Assembly: GCF_002564005.1 (NCBI RefSeq)
Contig: NZ_PDJG01000001.1
Coordinates: 2,666,001 to 2,730,000, forward strand
Direction of reading: 5' to 3'
Source: Sanguibacter antarcticus
GTDB lineage: Bacteria > Actinomycetota > Actinomycetes > Actinomycetales > Cellulomonadaceae
DNA length: 64,000 nt
In this document: positions 9,212 to 18,122 of the stretch, piece by piece
How positions within the stretch are numbered: the first letter of the stretch is position 1
How the letters are laid out: each line of letters starts with the position of its first letter
Made by a program: the position numbers and the translations under genes
The notes under the pieces: generated by a model
Database searches by the model: none
Told to the model about the DNA's origin: nothing
The model's input: the letters and a program-made list of their open reading frames with translations, nothing else

Positions 9212-10585
9212 TCAGCCTGGCTCGGTCAGCTCTTCGAGCTCTGTCAGGCTCATCTGCTGGCTGCGATCCGCGACCCGCCGGTCAAGACGGACGCCCTCTG
9301 CCCGGAGCACGGCTAGCGGGTCACGGTGGTCGTCCGGGTCGGTCCAGGCGAACGACTCGCTCACGCGCCCGTCCGCGCCCAGGACCCGCTGCGCGTCGGG
9401 GCAGTCGGCGCAGTGCCCGATGTGGGTCCCGACAGGCTGCGCAGCCGTGCCGACCAGGGCCGCGAGATCACCATACGTCGTCCACCTGCCCGCCGGGATC
9501 GCCGCCATGATGGTGTGGAGCATGCTCCAGTCGAAGCCGCCGCGAACCGTGACAGTCCCGGCGATCTCGCTGAGAGTGCGGCCGTCGGGCAAGATCCACC
9601 ACGCAGCTCCGCCCACCGAGGACTCGACACCTGCGGCCGCGAGCAGGACCGCCTGAGTGATCGGGGTCGGCAGTCCGCGCCGCCCGGCATACTCCCACTC
9701 GATCGGGTCAGACCGCCGGTTGCTCCACGTCGCCCGACCACGCCGCGGATCGCCACTGACCCACTCCTCGACCTGCCGCGCAAGATCAGGATCGACGTCG
9801 ACGGGGCGGAGCCGGAGCGTCGTACCGTCAGGAATCATCGCCGAGTCGACGAGCTTCGCGACCGTGCTCTTCTCGCGCGCACGACGGCGGCCTGCGTCGT
9901 CTGCCCGCGCCTTCGCCCGGAGCGGCGACACCATGAGCTCTTCGACGTCCGGCACCGGGAACAGCTGCGAGACCGTGATGACGATCTCGCCGCCCAGCGT
10001 GCGGTATGCCTGGACCCTCTGGAGAGCCACGTCGAGGCCCATGTCGGTCAGCCAGACGGCCGTGGCCGTCACCACCGGAGGAAAAGCCCCGGCCACGAGC
10101 ACGATCCTCGGTCTCTTCAGCAGCTCTGCGTCGAGCTCGCCGCCCACGTGCGTCGCGAGCAGCTCGCGCACGGTGTCCTCGTCCGCTGGGAGGCCCTGGC
10201 GGGTGCGGAAGCGCGACAGCTGGTCGACCAAGGACTCCTCAGTGAACCGGCTCGCCATCGCGGCGTACTTGATCGCCTGCATCTCGACCGTGTCCGGTGC
10301 GCGGTCACGCTTGAGCTCGGCAACCACCAGGCGCCCGTCGGTGCCGAGGCCGAGAACATCGAGCCGGTCCCGCTCTCGGGTACCAGACCCGGACCACCAC
10401 CGGTCGAACTCGAGCGTGATGACCATGACGCCGGGGCCAAGGATCTGCGGATGCGCTACTACCCACTCCTGGAGATCGTCACGCTCCCGGAGCCCTGCGT
10501 CCGCGAGCGTCACCGACTCCGCCGGCGTCGCCTGCGAACCGTCGACCGTGAACACCAGCTCGCTCGCCACCGGAGGCACTCCCAT
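9212..10585 (-). CDS. PD-(D/E)XK nuclease-like protein fused to a C-terminal MGMT/ATL-like domain
   Basis: About 457 residues, apparently three parts. The N-terminal part (about 10-190) has DRLDVLG, VVAELKRD and MQAIKYAAM, the D...ExK...QxxxY pattern of DUF91/NucS-like PD-(D/E)XK nucleases. The middle part (about 245-345) has a W-rich, IPDGTTLRL ... WWILPDGRTLSEIA pattern that recalls RAMA domains of restriction systems; this is tentative. The C-terminal part (about 350-430) matches the DNA-binding domain of O6-alkylguanine transferases (IPAGRWTTYGDLAALVG, RVLGADGRVS), but the active PCHR motif is replaced by PDAQR, so it resembles non-catalytic alkyltransferase-like proteins. The start (ATG 10585) is uncertain. 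It is the last gene of the GTPase operon. Confidence 0.7.
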   Translation of the reverse strand: MGVPPVASELVFTVDGSQATPAESVTLADAGLRERDDLQEWVVAHPQILGPGVMVITLEFDRWWSGSGTRERDRLDVLGLGTDGRLVVAELKRDRAPDTVEMQAIKYAAMASRFTEESLVDQLSRFRTRQGLPADEDTVRELLATHVGGELDAELLKRPRIVLVAGAFPPVVTATAVWLTDMGLDVALQRVQAYRTLGGEIVITVSQLFPVPDVEELMVSPLRAKARADDAGRRRAREKSTVAKLVDSAMIPDGTTLRLRPVDVDPDLARQVEEWVSGDPRRGRATWSNRRSDPIEWEYAGRRGLPTPITQAVLLAAAGVESSVGGAAWWILPDGRTLSEIAGTVTVRGGFDWSMLHTIMAAIPAGRWTTYGDLAALVGTAAQPVGTHIGHCADCPDAQRVLGADGRVSESFAWTDPDDHRDPLAVLRAEGVRLDRRVADRSQQMSLTELEELTEPG

Positions 10586-10644
10586 CGCTGTTTGACCAGA
10601 CAGATCCACGCGCACCTGCGCCGAACGATGCACGCCCCGGGTCG

Positions 10645-11007
10645 CTACCGAGGACTCCCGAGGACATCGGCCTCCGAGGGCGGCCTCGGCATGTCCCACA
10701 CGCGCGCAAAGATGTCAGCAAGCTCTGGCCAGACGAGTCGCTGCCCGTCCTCGGAGGAGCGGACCTCGTCTGCGAGGGGAGGGAGCACCACGATGTCGTG
10801 GGGAATCACGCGCCCTGCCGCGTCACAGCGGCCCAGCGGATCAGGAAACCGCAGAGCCACATTCGTGCCGACCCGCCGACAGACGGTCGACTCACCGTCA
10901 GTTCCTGCGAACGCGAGATCGTAGACCGGGAGCGGATCGGCAGATCCTCCACGGAGGAGGAACCGAAATCCCCAGGAGCGCCCGCGCGTAGCCCAGACGA
11001 GCGTCAC
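10645..11007 (-). CDS. Small conserved-looking protein of unknown function in GTPase operon
   Basis: 120 residues with no family I recognise. The GTG start at 11007 overlaps the GTPase stop (GTGA), so it is translated together with that gene. Visible features are an N-terminal TRGRSWGFRFLL block, LRFPDPLGR, RVIPHDIVVLPPLADEV and LVWPELADIFARVW. There is no signal peptide or membrane helix. The overlap and the 59-base gap to the nuclease-like gene suggest that it is the middle partner of a three-component system. Confidence 0.6.
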   Translation of the reverse strand: MTLVWATRGRSWGFRFLLRGGSADPLPVYDLAFAGTDGESTVCRRVGTNVALRFPDPLGRCDAAGRVIPHDIVVLPPLADEVRSSEDGQRLVWPELADIFARVWDMPRPPSEADVLGSPR

Positions 11008-12173
11008 TTGAGGCTCTTGACGAGGAAGCCGTCCTTGACGCCCTGGTCGAGCTGGAGCCGGAAGTGCGCCAGCGTCGCGGTGAGGTAGTCGTGGTTCGCT
11101 CGGGCCTGGGCGTTGATCTCTTGGAGCTTCGCCTCCCCCATCTGGGCTACCGTCACGAGCGCGGGGAGAGCAATGACACCCAGAGCAGGGCCGACCTTCG
11201 GCGCCTTCGTCAAGAATGAGGCCAATTTTTTGGCGCCGGCAAGGGCATGTGCCACGGACCCGGCATTGCTCACAAGGTTGGCGAACAGCTTTTGCGGAAT
11301 CTCGAACTTCTCTCCCCACCGAACAACTCGCTCCAGAGGGAGCATCGTTGCCACCGGCAGGAGGAGATCAAGGCCGACCCGTTCAGCCACCTCGATCCGG
11401 CCTGGCTCGAACCGTGCCGACGAGAGCAGCATGAAGTCTTCGCCGATCGACAGCGCGTCAGGGGTCTGCACGAGTCCCTTGAGCACCTCGTGGAGCGACG
11501 TGAGGTCGCCTGCAGCCTTCTCGACGACCAGATCTTGAAAGCCGTGGACGTCGAGGTCGGGGTGCAGGTCTGCCTTGGACAACGCGATGATCCAGATGCG
11601 GGGGAACTTCGCCAACGGCTCACCCTCGTGGAGGAGGTCGTCCTTGAGCCGCAGGAGTCCGTCGCGGACGCCCCAGAGCAGCGACTTGAGGTACTTTTCC
11701 TCCTCGCCCGCGGAGTCGAGCAGCTTCTGGCCGTCGACGAGAAGAACCGCGACGTCCGACTGGAGCAGCACCCGAAACGTCTCGACGCGACGGGTGGCCT
11801 CCTGAGCGCTGCTCGGCTCCTCGTCGAACCATTCTCCTGGGTAGTCGTGCCAGACGAGACGCAGCGCGTCGAACTTCCCCTTCTTCGCAGCCTTCGCGCC
11901 GCTGGCGTGCTTCAGCTTGATCATGAAGGAATAGGGAATCGCCGCAAAACGGGTGAGATCGGGCACCTTCGCGCTGTTCTTCATCCCCAGATAGTTCTGC
12001 CGCAAGCGGTTTCCCTGACCGGTGTCGTCAGCTATGACATAGAACAGGCTCTCCTTGAGGAAAGACTGCTCCTGCGCCGCACCGTAGAAAGACGAGACCA
12101 GAACGGTCTTTCCGCTTCCGGTCCCACCGAACACTGCAATGTGCTGGTCCAGCACCTGGTCTTTTTCCGTCAT
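11004..12173 (-). CDS. P-loop GTPase, likely TRAFAC clade, head of a three-gene operon
   Basis: 389 residues. The Walker A loop is GGTGSGKT (about 16-23), a DYPGEW G3-like DxxG motif follows the second strand, and SKAD serves as the G4 (NKxD) motif. These support GTP rather than ATP. A C-terminal region (about 285-350) is rich in small hydrophobic residues and could contact membrane or protein. Such stand-alone GTPases occur in bacterial conflict-type operons, which is only an analogy here. The gene appears leaderless: TAGGGT lies six bases before the ATG. Short AT-rich patches make the coding sequence less GC-rich than its neighbours, which would fit recent transfer. Confidence 0.75.
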   Translation of the reverse strand: MTEKDQVLDQHIAVFGGTGSGKTVLVSSFYGAAQEQSFLKESLFYVIADDTGQGNRLRQNYLGMKNSAKVPDLTRFAAIPYSFMIKLKHASGAKAAKKGKFDALRLVWHDYPGEWFDEEPSSAQEATRRVETFRVLLQSDVAVLLVDGQKLLDSAGEEEKYLKSLLWGVRDGLLRLKDDLLHEGEPLAKFPRIWIIALSKADLHPDLDVHGFQDLVVEKAAGDLTSLHEVLKGLVQTPDALSIGEDFMLLSSARFEPGRIEVAERVGLDLLLPVATMLPLERVVRWGEKFEIPQKLFANLVSNAGSVAHALAGAKKLASFLTKAPKVGPALGVIALPALVTVAQMGEAKLQEINAQARANHDYLTATLAHFRLQLDQGVKDGFLVKSLK

Positions 12174-12179
12174 TTTGCG

Positions 12180-12185
12180 ACCCTA
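12180..12185 (-). promoter_or_regulatory. -10 box of the GTPase operon, leaderless layout
   Basis: TAGGGT on the minus strand ends six bases before the ATG at 12173, so transcription would begin at or next to the start codon. Confidence 0.65.
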
Positions 12186-12342
12186 GCAGCCGAGGCGCAG
12201 CAGCCCTCGTAGACACGAGAAAGAATTCACCCATGCCGGGTGGCTTAAAAGGCACCGGGGATGCGCTGGCACCAGCACGCGTGCAGAACCCGACCACAGC
12301 AGCCCCCCCCGTGCGCCGATCGCGCACCGCTCCCTCAGGGTC

Positions 12343-12348
12343 CAGACT
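12343..12348 (+). promoter_or_regulatory. Probable -10 box of the DUF255 gene
   Basis: CAGACT followed by six bases and the GTG start at 12355. It has the same spacing as the other leaderless promoters in the window, but the first base is C, so it is weaker. Confidence 0.45.
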
Positions 12349-12354
12349 GGCCCG

Positions 12355-14475
12355 GTGACCAACCGTCTCGCGGCCGCGACCAGCCCGTACCTCCGTCAGC
12401 ACGCAGAGAATCCCGTGGACTGGCGGGAGTGGTCCTCCGAGGCGTTCGACGAGGCCCGCGAGCGCGACGTGCCCGTCCTCCTGTCGATCGGCTATGCGGC
12501 CTGCCACTGGTGTCACGTCATGGCGCACGAGTCCTTCGAGGACGAGTCCATCGCGCGCACGATGAACGACGGCTTCGTGAGCATCAAGGTCGACCGCGAG
12601 GAGCGCCCGGACATCGACTCCGTCTACATGGCGGCTGTGGTGGCGATGACGCGGCAGGGCGGCTGGCCCATGACGGTGTTCCTCACGCCTGACGGCGCCC
12701 CGTTCTTCGCTGGCACGTACTTTCCGCCCACTCCCGTGCACGGCATGCCGGGCTTCCCGCAGGTGCTCGACGCCGTGAGCACCGCGTGGCGAGACAAGCG
12801 TGCCGGGCTCGAGGAGCAGGCTGCGGGGCTCGTCGAGCACCTGCGGTCCGGCGCCGGGCTCTCTGCCCGGCACACGGTTGCGCCGTCTCCGACCGACCTG
12901 GAGGTGGCGGTCGAGGCGCTCGCCCGCCAGCTCGACACGACGCACGGCGGCTTCGGCGGGGCACCGAAGTTCCCGCCGTCCATGAATCTCGAACAGCTTC
13001 TGCGCCACCACGCGCGCACCGGCGACCCGTTGTCCCTGCAGATGGTGGAGCGCACGTGCGAGGCGATGGCACGCGGCGGCATCTACGACCAGCTCGGCGG
13101 CGGTTTCGCACGCTACTCGGTGGACGCGCAGTGGGTGGTCCCCCACTTCGAGAAGATGCTCTACGACAACGCCCAGCTCCTCAGCGTCTACGCGCACCTC
13201 GCCCGCACGCTCGCGCACAGCGAGAACACCGTCCTCGCTGGTCTCGCCCGCCGCGTGACGACCGAGACCGCCGCGTTCCTCCTGCGCGAGCTCCGCACCG
13301 CCGAGGGCGGCTTTGCCTCCTCACTCGACGCAGACACCGACGGCCATGAGGGCACATTCTACGTCTGGACGCCCGACCAGCTCGTCGAGGTGCTCGGAGC
13401 GGACGACGGCGCGTGGGCCGCACAGCTCCTCGCGGTGACGCCCGGCGGCACGTTCGAGGCAGGGTCGAGCGTCCTGCAGCTCCTCGAGCCGGTGCCCCCG
13501 GCGGACGACGCCCGGTGGGCGCGCGTCCGCGCCGCGCTCTTCGCTGCACGCGAGGAGCGCACGCACCCCGCCCGCGACGGCAAGGTCGTCGCCGGCTGGA
13601 ACGGCCTCGCCATCGGTGCGCTCGCCGAGGCCGGCCGCATCCTCGAGCGTCCCGACTGGGTCGAGGCGGCTGTCGTCGCGGCCGAGCACGTCGTCGGCCT
13701 GCAGGTCCTCGAACCGGACGCCTCCGGCCGGGACAGCCTCGAGCTGCGCCGTGTCTCGCTCGACGGGCAGGTCGGTGCAGCCTCCGGCGTCCTCGAGGAC
13801 TACGCCCTCCTCGCCGACGGGCTCCTCCAGCTCTTCTCCGCCACCGGCACCACCCGCTGGTTCGACGTGGCCGGGCAGCTCCTCGACGTCGTCCTCGAAC
13901 GCTTCGCCGAACCGGCTCCCGCCGCCGCCGGCACAGGCAGCGAGACGCGCGGTCCGCTCACCTTCTTCGACACCCCCGCCGCGACGCCCGAGGGCGAGGT
14001 GCCGCTCGTCGTGCGCCCGGCCGACCCCGGGGACAACGCGAGCCCGTCGGGCCGCTCCGCCGCCGCCGGCGCCCTCCTGCGGTACGCCGCGCTCTCCGGC
14101 TCGCACCGCCACCGCGTGGCCGCCGAGGCGGCCCTCGCCGTCTACCCAGCCCTCGCGGCCACAGCGCCACGCTTCGCCGGGCACGCTCTCGCGGTGGCCG
14201 AGGCGCTCGCCGACGGGCCGCGCGAGATCGCGATCGTCCTGCCTGCAGCACCCGACCCAGGAGGCACGACGCAGGCCCGTGCCGATACGCTCGTGCGCGA
14301 GGCCTGGCGCTCCGGTGCCCCGGGAGCTGTCGTCGCGACGGGGGTCGAGGGATCGACGCACCCGCTCCTCGCCGACCGCCCCGCAGCCGTGCCGACGGCG
14401 TACGTGTGCCGGGGTTTCGTGTGCGAACGACCGGTCACGGACGCCGAGGGCCTGCGCAGCCTCCTGCAGGAGTGA
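12355..14475 (+). CDS. Thioredoxin-like DUF255 (YyaL/SPATA20-type) protein
   Basis: 706 residues. The N-terminal thioredoxin-like domain contains the invariant block [20 protein letters not shown] (about 41-60) with a CxxC-like pair. It is followed by an (alpha/alpha)6-like region with [48 protein letters not shown] and [19 protein letters not shown], all standard for the YyaL/SPATA20 family. The biochemical role is unsettled; a thioredoxin fold joined to an N-acylglucosamine-2-epimerase-like barrel is the accepted architecture. Start GTG at 12355. It is convergent with the YCII gene, only 12 bases apart. Confidence 0.9.
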   Translation: MTNRLAAATSPYLRQHAENPVDWREWSSEAFDEARERDVPVLLSIGYAACHWCHVMAHESFEDESIARTMNDGFVSIKVDREERPDIDSVYMAAVVAMTRQGGWPMTVFLTPDGAPFFAGTYFPPTPVHGMPGFPQVLDAVSTAWRDKRAGLEEQAAGLVEHLRSGAGLSARHTVAPSPTDLEVAVEALARQLDTTHGGFGGAPKFPPSMNLEQLLRHHARTGDPLSLQMVERTCEAMARGGIYDQLGGGFARYSVDAQWVVPHFEKMLYDNAQLLSVYAHLARTLAHSENTVLAGLARRVTTETAAFLLRELRTAEGGFASSLDADTDGHEGTFYVWTPDQLVEVLGADDGAWAAQLLAVTPGGTFEAGSSVLQLLEPVPPADDARWARVRAALFAAREERTHPARDGKVVAGWNGLAIGALAEAGRILERPDWVEAAVVAAEHVVGLQVLEPDASGRDSLELRRVSLDGQVGAASGVLEDYALLADGLLQLFSATGTTRWFDVAGQLLDVVLERFAEPAPAAAGTGSETRGPLTFFDTPAATPEGEVPLVVRPADPGDNASPSGRSAAAGALLRYAALSGSHRHRVAAEAALAVYPALAATAPRFAGHALAVAEALADGPREIAIVLPAAPDPGGTTQARADTLVREAWRSGAPGAVVATGVEGSTHPLLADRPAAVPTAYVCRGFVCERPVTDAEGLRSLLQE

Positions 14476-14487
14476 CGCCAGACTCGA

Positions 14488-14874
14488 TCACGACTGGAGC
14501 AGCGCCTTGATGGAGTCCTCGGTCTGGAAGGGCCGCACCTCGACCGCGCCGTGGCACGCCTTCGAGCCCTCTGCCGCGAGCCGCAGCGCGACGTCCAGGT
14601 CGGGGACGTCGATCACCCAGAAGCCGCCGAGGTGCTCCTTGGACTCCAGGTACGGCCCGTCGGTGACCACCGGCTGGTCGCCCTGACCGTCGACGACCGT
14701 GGCGGTGGTGGCCTGTGCGAGCCCGTCGGCGAAGACGAACCAGCCCTCGGCCACGAGCTTGTCGTTGAACGCTCCGGTGTCCTCGACCGCCTGGAGCATG
14801 GCCTCCTTGGTCGGGTAGTCGCCGAACTCGTTCCGCTCGGCAGGCCCGTAGACGGACAGCATGTACGTGGGCAT
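14488..14874 (-). CDS. YCII-related domain protein
   Basis: 128 residues. The DGPYLESKEHLGGFWVIDV block is the family hallmark (DGPF-type YCII proteins, dimeric ferredoxin-like fold). In other actinobacteria such genes often accompany ECF sigma factors, but none is adjacent here. The ATG at 14874 follows GAGGAG at eight bases and is preferred over upstream in-frame starts, because MPTYMLSVYG is the usual N-terminus. Confidence 0.88.
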   Translation of the reverse strand: MPTYMLSVYGPAERNEFGDYPTKEAMLQAVEDTGAFNDKLVAEGWFVFADGLAQATTATVVDGQGDQPVVTDGPYLESKEHLGGFWVIDVPDLDVALRLAAEGSKACHGAVEVRPFQTEDSIKALLQS

Positions 14875-15016
14875 CTCATCGTCTCCTCGATCGGTGTGCG
14901 GACGTCTCTTACCCTGACGACGAACGACTGTCCTTCGATCCGACACCCTCACGGGCACTTTCTCAACCGGCGCAGCCTCCTGCAGTATTGACGAGCCGAA
15001 CAGGCACCCGTCGTGC

Positions 15017-15022
15017 CACCAT
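15017..15022 (+). promoter_or_regulatory. Possible -10 box of the GNAT gene
   Basis: CACCAT followed by six bases and the ATG at 15029. It has the leaderless spacing seen elsewhere in the window, but the hexamer matches poorly. Confidence 0.3.
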
Positions 15023-15028
15023 GAGCGC

Positions 15029-15517
15029 ATGACGGTCCATCTCGAGCCCATGCCCGCCACGCGTCTCGCCCTGTGGGTCGAGCGGACGTTCGAGGAGTAC
15101 ATCGAAGATCGCGTCCGCGCGGGCGAGTCCCTCGACGAGGCGCACGCGAACGCGGAGCGCAACCACGAGAACATCTTCCCGGCGGGCCAGCTCGCCCCGG
15201 GGCACGTCGTCTGCGACGTGGTGCGCGACGACCTGCCGATCGGCTTCCTCTGGATCGGGCCGCGCTCCGACGAGAACCCGACCGCCTGGTGGGTGTGGGA
15301 CGTCGAGATCGAGCTCGAGCACCGCGGCAAGGGCTGGGGGCGCCAAGTCATGGTCCTCGCCGAGAGCGTCGCCGCCGAACACGGTGCGACGTCGCTCGGG
15401 CTCAACGTCTTCGGCTTCAACACGGCCGCACGTCACCTCTACGAGTCGCTCGGCTACGAGACGACCGCCATCCAGATGTCCAAGCCGATCACCCCTGCGG
15501 ACGAGTCGACCGCGTAG
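15029..15517 (+). CDS. GNAT family N-acetyltransferase
   Basis: 162 residues. The acetyl-CoA binding loop is visible in VEIELEHRGKGWGRQVM (motif A, R/Q-x-x-G-x-G/A form), followed by LGLNVFGFNTAARHLYESLGYE, a typical motif B. The substrate cannot be predicted. It lies 76 bases before an ABC-F gene on the same strand. There is no ribosome binding site; a weak -10-like CACCAT six bases upstream of the ATG suggests a leaderless message. Confidence 0.88.
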   Translation: MTVHLEPMPATRLALWVERTFEEYIEDRVRAGESLDEAHANAERNHENIFPAGQLAPGHVVCDVVRDDLPIGFLWIGPRSDENPTAWWVWDVEIELEHRGKGWGRQVMVLAESVAAEHGATSLGLNVFGFNTAARHLYESLGYETTAIQMSKPITPADESTA

Positions 15518-15593
15518 CCGAGCCTCGGCGCCGACGGCTGCGTCACCGTCGGGCGTCGTCGGGCGTCGTCCCTGCGTCGGGGAGGATAGACGC

Positions 15594-17279
15594 ATGACCG
15601 CCACCCTCGTCGCCCGCGGCCTCGCCGCGGCCCACGCCGACCGCACCCTGTTCTCCGGCCTCGACCTCGTGGTCGCTCCCGGGGACGTCGTCGGCCTCGT
15701 GGGTGCGAACGGTGCCGGGAAGTCCACGCTGCTCTCGTTGCTCGCCCGCGTCCAGCCGCCAGAAGCGGGGGCCGTGACGCTCTCCCCGGCCGACGCCCTC
15801 GTCGGGTGGCTCCCGCAGGAGGTCGAGCGCGTGCCCGGCGAGACGATCGCCGCGCACCTCGCCCGCCGCACAGGCGTCGCAGACGCCCAGGCGGAGTTCG
15901 ACGCGACCGCGAGCGCCCTCGGTGACGGCCTCCCCGGAGCAGACGACGCCTACGCCGCCGCGTTCGACCGCTGGATGGCGATCGGCGCCGCCGACCTCGG
16001 CGAGCGCACCGGCGCGGTCCTTGCCGACCTCGGCCTCGACCTGGACGACGACCACCTCATGACAGGTCTCTCCGGTGGTCAGGCGGCGCGCGTCGGCCTC
16101 GCAGCCCTGCTGCTCTCCCGCTTCGACGTCCTCCTGCTCGACGAGCCGACGAACGACCTCGACCTCGACGGGCTCGCCCGCCTCGAAGCCTTCGTGTCGT
16201 CGCAGCGCACCGGTGTCGTCGTGGTGAGCCACGACCGTGAGTTCCTCGCGCGGTGCGTGACGCGCGTGGTCGAGCTCGACCTCGCTCAGCAGCAGGTGGC
16301 GGTGTACTCGGGCGGCTACGAGGCGTACCTCGACGAGCGTGCGACGGCCCGGCGTCACGCCCGCGAGAGCTACGACGAGTACGCCGACAAGAAGGCGGGG
16401 CTCGAAGGGCGCGCGCAAATGCAGCGTGGCTGGATGGCCAAGGGCGTGCGCAACGCGGTCCGCAAGGGCGACCCCGACAAGCACATCCGGGCGGCGCACC
16501 GCGAAGGCTCAGAGAAGCAAGCGGCCAAGGCCCGGCAGACAGAACGCATGATCGAGCGCCTCGACGAGGTCGTCGAGCCGCGCAAGGAGTGGGAGCTGCG
16601 CTACGAGATCGCCGCCGCACCGCGTGGGTCGAGCGTCGTCGCGACGCTGCGCGAGGCCGTCGTGACCCTGGGTGGGGCCGACGGCCCGGATACGCAGAGC
16701 GCCGCGCCGTTCACCCTCGGCCCGGTCTCGCTCCAGGTCGACGCAGGCGACCGGGTCGCGATCACCGGCGCCAACGGCTCCGGGAAGACGACTCTCCTGC
16801 GCGCGCTGCTCGAGCGGGTCCCCCTGACGAGCGGCACGGCGTCGCTCGGCGCGAGCGTCGCGATCGGTGAGGTGGACCAGGCGCGCAGCCAGCTCGGCGA
16901 GGGCGCAGAGACCTCCACCCCTGCTCCCCTGTTCGACGCGTTCGCGCGCCTCGTGCCGGACTGGCCCGAGTCCGAGGTGCGCACGCTCCTGGCCAAGTTC
17001 GGGCTGCGTGCCGCACACGTGCTGCGTCCCGTCCGGTCGTTGTCCCCGGGCGAGCGCACCCGCGCCGCGCTGGCGCTCCTCCAGGCGCGCGGCGTCAACC
17101 TCCTCGTGCTCGACGAACCGACCAACCACCTCGACCTGCCGGCGATCGAGCAGCTCGAAGAGGCCCTCGAGTCCTACACCGGCACCCTCCTGCTGGTGAC
17201 GCACGACCGCCGCATGCTCGACGCCGTGCAGGTCAACCGTCGGTGGGCTGTCGCTGGAGGCCGTGTCACGGAAGAGTGA
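15594..17279 (+). CDS. ABC-F family ATPase (ribosome-associated type)
   Basis: 561 residues: two ABC ATPase domains on one chain and no membrane helices. Walker A motifs are GANGAGKST and GANGSGKTT, signature motifs are LSGGQAARVGLAAL and LSPGERTRAALAL, and Walker B segments read LLLDEPTNDLDLDG and LLVLDEPTNHLDL. The interdomain linker (about 240-340) is basic and helical, as in ABC-F proteins that enter the ribosomal E site in translation control or antibiotic protection. The ATG at 15594 follows GGGGAGGA. No antibiotic gene lies nearby, so a housekeeping role is as likely as resistance. Confidence 0.9.
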   Translation: MTATLVARGLAAAHADRTLFSGLDLVVAPGDVVGLVGANGAGKSTLLSLLARVQPPEAGAVTLSPADALVGWLPQEVERVPGETIAAHLARRTGVADAQAEFDATASALGDGLPGADDAYAAAFDRWMAIGAADLGERTGAVLADLGLDLDDDHLMTGLSGGQAARVGLAALLLSRFDVLLLDEPTNDLDLDGLARLEAFVSSQRTGVVVVSHDREFLARCVTRVVELDLAQQQVAVYSGGYEAYLDERATARRHARESYDEYADKKAGLEGRAQMQRGWMAKGVRNAVRKGDPDKHIRAAHREGSEKQAAKARQTERMIERLDEVVEPRKEWELRYEIAAAPRGSSVVATLREAVVTLGGADGPDTQSAAPFTLGPVSLQVDAGDRVAITGANGSGKTTLLRALLERVPLTSGTASLGASVAIGEVDQARSQLGEGAETSTPAPLFDAFARLVPDWPESEVRTLLAKFGLRAAHVLRPVRSLSPGERTRAALALLQARGVNLLVLDEPTNHLDLPAIEQLEEALESYTGTLLLVTHDRRMLDAVQVNRRWAVAGGRVTEE

Positions 17280-17283
17280 GCCC

Positions 17284-17340
17284 ATGAGCACGCCGAACCC
17301 GACCGCGACGCACCCGACCTCGATGCCCACGCCCTCGTGA
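17284..17340 (+). CDS. Putative 18-codon leader ORF overlapping the ZIP transporter start
   Basis: ATG at 17284, preceded by GGAAGAG, opens an 18-residue reading frame rich in Thr, Pro and Ser. Its TGA stop overlaps the GTG start of the transporter (GTGA). The arrangement would allow translation-coupled initiation of the transporter, or it may be the remains of an older N-terminus. Coding status is inferred from position only. Confidence 0.35.
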   Translation: MSTPNPTATHPTSMPTPS

Positions 17341-18092
17341 ACCCTGTCCTCGAAGCCGGCGCGTGGGGACTGGTCGGCGGGGCCGCCCTCGTCCTCGGCG
17401 CAGCCGTGGCCTGGTTCGTCCGGGTACCGGCCACGGTGACGGCGACCGTCATGGCGTTCGGCGCTGGTGTGCTCGTCTCGGCGCTCGCGTTCGACCTCAT
17501 GGACGAGGCTGCCGACACCGGCGGCATCGGGCCTGCAGCGCTCGGGTTCCTCGCCGGTTCGGTGACGTACGTGCTCGCGAACGTCGAGCTCAACCGTCGC
17601 GGCGCCCGGCACCGCAAGCGTTCTCGGGGCAAGCAACCGTCGGAGGAGGAGCAGAGCGGCAGCGGTGGTGCCATCGCGATCGGTGCGCTGCTCGACGGCA
17701 TCCCAGAGTCTGTGGTTCTCGGGGCGAGCCTCCTCGGCGGGGGCGGGGTGAGCGTCGGGGTCGCCGTCGCGGTGTTCCTCTCCAACGTTCCTGAAGGCTT
17801 GTCGAGCGCTGCCGGGATGAAGGAGGCCGGCCGCAGCGCCCGCTACGTGTTCGGCGTGTGGTGCTCGATCGCAGCGATCAGCGGGCTCGCCGCCGCGGCC
17901 GGCTATGCCTTCCTCGGCGACGCGTCACCTGAGGTCGTCGCGATCATCACGGCCGTCGCCGCGGGCGCGATCCTCACGATGGTCGCGGACACGATGATCC
18001 CCGAGGCGTTCGAGCGTGCCCACGTCCTCACCGGCCTCATCACCTCCGCGGGCTTCCTCCTCGCGTTCACGGTCTCCCGCCTCGGAGGCTGA
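17337..18092 (+). CDS. ZIP-family divalent metal transporter
   Basis: 251 residues, about eight membrane helices. The metal-site helices read GALLDGIPESVVLGASL (helix 4) and FLSNVPEGLSSAAGMK (helix 5), the bacterial ZIP signature, although the HNxPEG histidine is Asp here. A hydrophilic loop of about 30 residues separates helices 3 and 4. It probably imports or exchanges Zn, Fe or another divalent metal. Start GTG at 17337 is coupled to an 18-codon upstream frame. Confidence 0.85.
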   Translation: MNPVLEAGAWGLVGGAALVLGAAVAWFVRVPATVTATVMAFGAGVLVSALAFDLMDEAADTGGIGPAALGFLAGSVTYVLANVELNRRGARHRKRSRGKQPSEEEQSGSGGAIAIGALLDGIPESVVLGASLLGGGGVSVGVAVAVFLSNVPEGLSSAAGMKEAGRSARYVFGVWCSIAAISGLAAAAGYAFLGDASPEVVAIITAVAAGAILTMVADTMIPEAFERAHVLTGLITSAGFLLAFTVSRLGG

Positions 18093-18103
18093 CCCAAGCA
18101 TGC

Positions 18104-18120
18104 GTCAACGTATAGTTGAC
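18104..18120 (+). promoter_or_regulatory. Palindromic operator overlapping a leaderless -10 box
   Basis: GTCAAC-GTATA-GTTGAC is a perfect 6-bp inverted repeat with a 5-bp spacer. It encloses TATAGT (18111-18116), which lies six bases before the ATG at 18123. A regulator bound here would block the promoter; autoregulation by the HTH gene product is the simplest idea. Confidence 0.65.
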
Positions 18121-18122
18121 AC

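Noticed and set aside
12174..12354. Possible small gene between the GTPase and DUF255 genes, including an eight-C run
   Set aside because: Short frames there run into the downstream gene out of frame and lack conservation signals; the region holds two divergent promoters.
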